Assembly (NCBI GenBank): GCA_963693315.1
Contig: OY856186.1
Span: forward strand, 376,653,597-376,717,596
Reading direction: 5' to 3'
DNA from: Diogma glabrata
Lineage: Eukaryota > Arthropoda > Insecta > Diptera > Cylindrotomidae
DNA: 64,000 bases
The position numbers and the translations under genes are program-made. Each line of letters begins with the position of its first letter. Position 1 is the stretch's first letter. The notes under the pieces are model-generated. The model ran no database searches. It was not told the DNA's origin and worked only from the letters and a program-made list of their open reading frames with translations. Below, one piece after another: positions 60,108 to 64,000 of this stretch.

Positions 60108-60660
60108 AAAATAAAATGTGTTGTGTAATAGGGTTTAGAATATGTGTCACAACAACACATAAATATCTCTTAAGACCTAGGTTTAGATCTGGGTCCCACA
60201 ACAACTGGCGTTCTAAGGTGTTGATGAACGCTTTCTTTAAACCTCTGTGGGGTGAAGCCACCTAAGACTAAGTGTACCGGCCAACTATTCCACTTGTACG
60301 CAGTTCGGACAAAGAAGTCTCTCTGCAATCTGCCAGTATGACATCGTGGGATCTTTACCGTTTCACTGGTTGCGACAGCCAATTGCCATGTGGAACGGGG
60401 GTAAGAATAAGTTTGAGGCATGATGCCGTTGATTTCATCTGAGCACTGTTTACGACGATATTTGTAAAAAACAACGAGGTCAGCAACAGTGCGATGATGT
60501 TGTAGGGAATCAAGTTTTGATGACAAAGCTCGATCACCCTTGGATAGAAAAGTTGACATGCCAAACTCGATCGAATGCCTTAGAGACGTCTAAAGCGATA
60601 ACGTATGTTTCACCACCTTTATCAAGTATACTGTTCCAACAATGCGCTACGTAGTTTAAT
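60108..60660 (-). mobile_element. 5'-truncated LINE insertion in F1
   Basis: Splits an F1 block between 'aagtga' and 'gattacgag'. On the minus strand it ends in a short A-run (ttttattttaaaaaaaa) followed by 'atcactt', while the 5' side has 'gtaatca', so a short target duplication of about 5 bp (aatca) is likely. It also carries an internal deletion. Confidence 0.75.
60170..60660 (-). pseudogene. LINE RT scrap plus C-terminal domain
   Basis: From the 5' side: RNQLNYVAHCWNSILDKGGE then TYVIALDVSKAFDRVWH (RT motif A with its catalytic Asp). It then jumps straight to GDRALSSKLDSLQHHRTVAD, LVVFYKYRRKQCSDEING, RCHTGRLQRDFFVRTAYKWN and SWPVHLVLGGFTP, the conserved end of Jockey/CR1-like ORF2. The palm with YADD is deleted. 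The C-terminal frame ends at the stop at 60170. Confidence 0.8.
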
Positions 60661-60867
60661 TGATTACGAGTAGGAACATTGAATTTGGAGAAATCTTGAT
60701 GGTCAGGATTGGTATGTGAGACCAAAATCTAGATTATTGCATTATAAGTTTGTCAAAAAAATTTTGTCGAGTTTGTCAAAAGAAAGATTTTTATTTATTA
60801 TTTTACCCAATTTTTTGGAAAAATATAAAATTAATTATTTGTCTGATATGAGATTTTATTCGGCTAT

Positions 60868-61100
60868 TATTTTGAAAACGTACTTCGAAAAAAATCGACT
60901 ATTTTTAAAAAATCTGAAATTTTGATATATTATTGCTATTGACGAAAGAAAATAGTCATATCTGGTTTTATTTTTTGGGTACTCTGAATCGGAATTATGC
61001 GCGGTTGAATTTTTGAGGCTTTTTCACGTAGTTTTGGTAATGGTGTCAATGATTTGTTAATAGATCCCATAAATTTCATGCGATTTACGTATAGTTTTGG
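60868..61100 (+). mobile_element. Helitron internal fragment
   Basis: Matches the interior of the 41.4-kb Helitron read on its own strand: 'tattttgaaaacgtac', 'aaaaaatctgaaattttgat', 'ttatgcgcggttgaattttt', 'gaggctttttcacgtagttt', 'ggtgtcaatg' and 'aaatttcatgcga'. Both termini are missing. Related sequence may continue to about 61280. Confidence 0.7.
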
Positions 61101-61640
61101 AACTAAAGAGAAAAATGGTTGAATTTGTAAGCTGGAAATTAATAATCTTTCTCTTTTCCGCTAGGCGGCGCGTTAAACCTTGGTTTACGTCAAAGCTCAT
61201 ATCTCAAAAATCGTCCTTTTTTTGTTTTTCACATATTTTAAAGAAAACATATGCAGCTAAAAAACCAAAAAATAAAAAGTGAGAGATTCCATATGGATTT
61301 TTTTATACGATTTTATAAAGTTTAGTATATGAAAAATTCACATGTGTTTTTACAAATTAATTGTGCTTTACTAAATATTAATCTAATATATTAAACATTT
61401 TATATTTTAACATCTGTACTAAATTTAAAACATATTCTGTGCATTACTCATTGAAAAAACAGGTTTTTATTGAGAATAAGGATTGGAGATTCCAACGATC
61501 GAAGATTGTGATTTACTTTCAATATCTTTACACTAACATAAGCATGAGACTATTATTAATAAATTCTTTTTCGATAAAAATCATAATTTTATGAAACAAT
61601 AATGATATTACAACCAAATACATAAAAAAATTAATGTACT

Positions 61641-63509
61641 ATATATATTTTTTTTGCCTCTAAGTGGAAATATTTCTAATTATCGGAAAAGGAAAACACT
61701 TTGCCAATTATTTTATCGCGTGTAGTGTTATCCGGTAAAAACCCAATCAGAGTTTGCCAGACTTTGAAATTTGGCTACGCACTGGCCCATTAATGGTTAA
61801 CAGTACATGGCTTTTGTTATTGGGCCAGCACTAGAACCATTCATCGGCCGGTCTATGGTTTACAGAAAAAAGCCAGTATACAGTAACCTTTGAATGGTCA
61901 AGCATTGGCCCTAACAGTACTTGGCTATTTTTATTGGGCCATTACTAGAACAATAAATTGAGTGATCTACGGTTTATAGAAAGTAGCTAGTACACGCTAC
62001 TTTATAGGGTCTATAAATGGACCGTTAATGTTTAGCTTTAGTTGGACGTTGTTATTGGGCCAGTACTGCAGCCACGAATTGCCCGATCTTTGCCATTTGG
62101 TTAAATACACTAAAGTAATATCCATTTTGAAAATAAATAGTTTGAAAAATTTTACCTATAGTTTAGTTGTTATTTCTCAGCTGAAAGACTGATATTATTG
62201 ATAATGTTGGTATGAGTTTTAAATTTTTTTTCATTAGACATTTCAATGTTATTTTAATTATTTTGTATTTAGTTTATTTAAATTTACATATTGTAACGAC
62301 CCTGCATGGTTCTTTTCGATTATTGAGCAAATACGACAGTAAAAAGACGGATCTTTGGCTAACAAAATCTCAAACTTTATTTATCAGCAAATTACAGAAG
62401 CTTCCAATTTTAATTCTAGGGTCTGCAATTTATGTACGATAAATTTCACCGCTTTTCCACAATTTGAATCAATAATATTCGGAATCGTAAAATCTATATT
62501 TACTATTCCACTAGGTTCAAATTCTTACGCTATTAGTACCCAGGCTCAAAGGCTCAAGTACCACCCGATTATTCCTTATACTTGCGAATATTTATAAACT
62601 CTTTCAATTGCAAAATTAAAACTGACTATCTGATATTTGGTTCGCTTATTTATATCCAACAATAAATAAGTAGAATCTTCTGCTAATCCACTGTACTTTC
62701 TAGAAAACAATATTTCACATCATGAATAGGCCACACCTCTTTTTAATTCATACTTGCATTAATGTAAATATTTGTATTAGTGAACTCATTCTATAACAAA
62801 TTTAATTTGCATTAATTTATGCAAAATGTATTAGGTAATTCATTCTTTAGTCCATCTTTGCAATAGTTTGAATGTGGAAAACATTTATGCAGAATGTATT
62901 GGTGAGTAAATTAAATGAACCCTTTCTGGACGAAGTTTATTACAATATAATAATATTTTATATGTGTTTTAATCGTATAGTCGTGGTTGCCAGTATTCGG
63001 CCGTTGTTGCAATACTGGTCGTTATTATTGGTCCGTTCTAAGAATTAAAATACTTTTATATTTTACGGATGGCTCAGAAGCTTAATATAAAAATTAGAAA
63101 AATTTTTAAAATCTTTGCAAACATATTGTTGATTTTAAAATACCCGCAGAATGGCATTTCTTTGAAACTGTTCATGAAAAGGGTCCATCGGATCGGAAGT
63201 ACACTTAAAAGAGAAGCCCGGAGAGCATCGCTTAAAGGAAAGAAAATATCAACAACAAGGGAATCATTTGAAATGACAGAAATTTGGTCGAAAAAAATCA
63301 ACCACGTACGAAATTTATGTGTCTTCAGAAGATATCGAGCTACAGCAGCAATTTCCTTCACGGTTTTTGAACAATAAAACAATTAGTGAACCTCAAGGAT
63401 TTTAGTATTTTTTACGGGATAACACTACACGCGATAAAATAATTGCAAAAATTTTTTCCTTTTCCGATAATCAAAAATATTTAAATTTAGAGGCAAAAAA
63501 ATATATATA
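61641..63509. mobile_element. DNA-transposon-like element with ~100-bp inverted ends
   Basis: The left end 61641-61741 and right end 63409-63509 are inverted copies: 'ttttttgcctctaa', 'ttatcggaaaaggaaaa', 'aattattttatcgcgtgtag' and 'tgttatcc'. Just inside the left end are three ~120-bp diverged units around 'gttattgggccagcactaga' (61795, 61930, 62055); the right side has 'tgccagtattcggccgttgt'. The outer flanks share 'attaat'. The only frame near the right end (63069-63377) is basic (KREARRASLKGKK) and shows no transposase motif. Non-autonomous. Confidence 0.65.
62292..62661 (-). mobile_element. Probable solo LTR, 370 bp
   Basis: On the minus strand it starts TGTTGGATATAAATAAGCGA (TG start, TATA-like ATATAAATA) and ends 'gcagggtcgttaca' (CA end), with 'aataaa' about 90 bp before the end. 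This is the layout of an LTR with promoter and poly(A) signal. No second LTR or internal region, so likely left by recombination. A clean target duplication was not seen. It lies inside the inverted-repeat element. Confidence 0.5.
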
Positions 63510-63671
63510 AATTAATTTTTTAATATTTTTTTTTTAATTAATTAGTTAGACATGTTTAGCACACTAAATATGAAATATTCATTATTCAGACTCTTTGAAT
63601 ATCCGAAGATACCATGTCATCTATAAACGAAGGAGATGAGGAAAATGGAAGGAATGGAAATATAGGGATAA

Positions 63672-64000
63672 CTATACTAATTGTTTTAAATGACGATGAA
63701 CATTTTCTATAAATGCCTGTGGGGAAAATTCATCGGGAAATACAGAGAAGGGCATTGAGTTCCAAAATTTGGCTAGTCTTTTAAAATTGTCGTTCTGGAA
63801 GGACACAGTTCTACAAGGAGGTATTTGTACAACAAATGGATGTGACAACTCGGCAGCTCTTGTTTGTTAATTATACTGCGACCATACTGATGGAAGGATA
63901 TTTTGATTTTCCTTAAAGGAGAATTCGCTAAAGTTATATTTATAGTAGATTGACAGCCACATTTTTTCTGTGCTGGAGTGAATCAAGCTGGTCCGTTAGC
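63672..64000 (-). pseudogene. LINE ORF2 C-terminus, runs off the right edge
   Basis: From the edge: TDQLDSLQHRKNVAVNLL, a frameshift region near 63940, then AAELSHPFVVQIPPCRTVSF, QNDNFKRLAKFWNSMPFSVF, PDEFSPQAFIENVHRHLKQL and a TAG stop at 63672-63674. The LDSLQHR...F-x-x-R...K-x-WNS-x-P order marks the end of a Jockey/CR1-like ORF2, the same class as at 60170-60660 but clearly diverged from it. At least one frameshift. Confidence 0.75.

Larger units (their letters stand above)
59795..60867 (+). repeat. F1 copy D2 (box 1 to box 2), split by a LINE
   Basis: Box 1 runs 59795-60107 ('ggccggtcacaaccgacga', 'aactgtaccggatatgtgtc', 'acgttcattttaagtga'), resumes at 60660 ('gattacgagtaggaacattg') and ends at the Helitron fragment at 60868. 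With D1 it gives the order box 2-3-4 then box 1-2, a circular permutation of copy B. Confidence 0.7.

Noticed and set aside
1..64000. CRISPR arrays, operons, bacterial promoters
   Set aside because: The window is eukaryotic; the direct repeats present are satellites or duplications without spacer regularity.
1..64000. tRNA genes
   Set aside because: No box A/box B pair with a cloverleaf could be assembled; isolated gttcgaa strings (for example 17934 and 28873) lack partners.

Overview
This is a piece of an AT-rich eukaryotic nuclear genome, almost certainly an insect. The evidence is a host gene with GT-AG introns, a 5S-like sequence of arthropod type, and a dense mix of decayed non-LTR retrotransposons, Penelope-like elements, a Helitron and a pogo/Tigger relic. 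Order and species cannot be fixed from the sequence. The window is gene-poor: one confident host gene, and most of the rest is transposon debris, modular repeats and AT-rich filler.

Layout. 1-2.5 kb: minus-strand gene for a secreted tubulointerstitial-nephritis-antigen-like (TINAG-like) cathepsin B homologue. Five exons are visible and the catalytic Cys is replaced by Ser; the 3' exons lie off the left edge. 3.5-12.6 kb: interspersed repeats (families F1, F2, F6), two inverted-repeat elements, and a small membrane-protein-like exon at 10.9 kb. 13.5-14.1 kb: LINE reverse-transcriptase relic. 17-17.8 kb: decayed Penelope-like element. 18.3-20.6 kb: family F7, then a pogo/Tigger transposase relic, then a 5'-truncated RNase-H LINE with a 15-bp target-site duplication; that LINE carries a Helitron 5'-end fragment. 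22.5-25.4 kb: the best preserved element, a Penelope-like retroelement (RT plus GIY-YIG) broken by one in-frame stop and bounded by 22-bp inverted repeats. 27.8 kb: 100-bp foldback. 36-37.9 kb: F6 with an internal ~590-bp tandem array. 38.8-40.7 kb: decayed APE-type LINE. 41.4-43.0 kb: non-autonomous Helitron of 1,541 bp with a 209-bp-arm palindrome that gives it two inverted 3' ends. 46.4-47.8 kb: F1. 53.5-61.3 kb: F1, F2 with a five-unit ~283-bp array, a 5S rRNA-derived sequence, a ~170-bp periodic repeat, a Penelope tail, a LINE insertion and a Helitron fragment. 61.6-63.5 kb: DNA-transposon-like element with ~100-bp inverted ends enclosing a likely solo LTR. 63.7 kb to the right edge: 3' end of another LINE.

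The parts do not work together as a pathway. The unusual features are the double-ended Helitron, the repeat families whose internal tandem arrays differ in copy number between insertions, and hammerhead-like folds at two Penelope tails. All coordinates and alignments were read by eye; no search was run.
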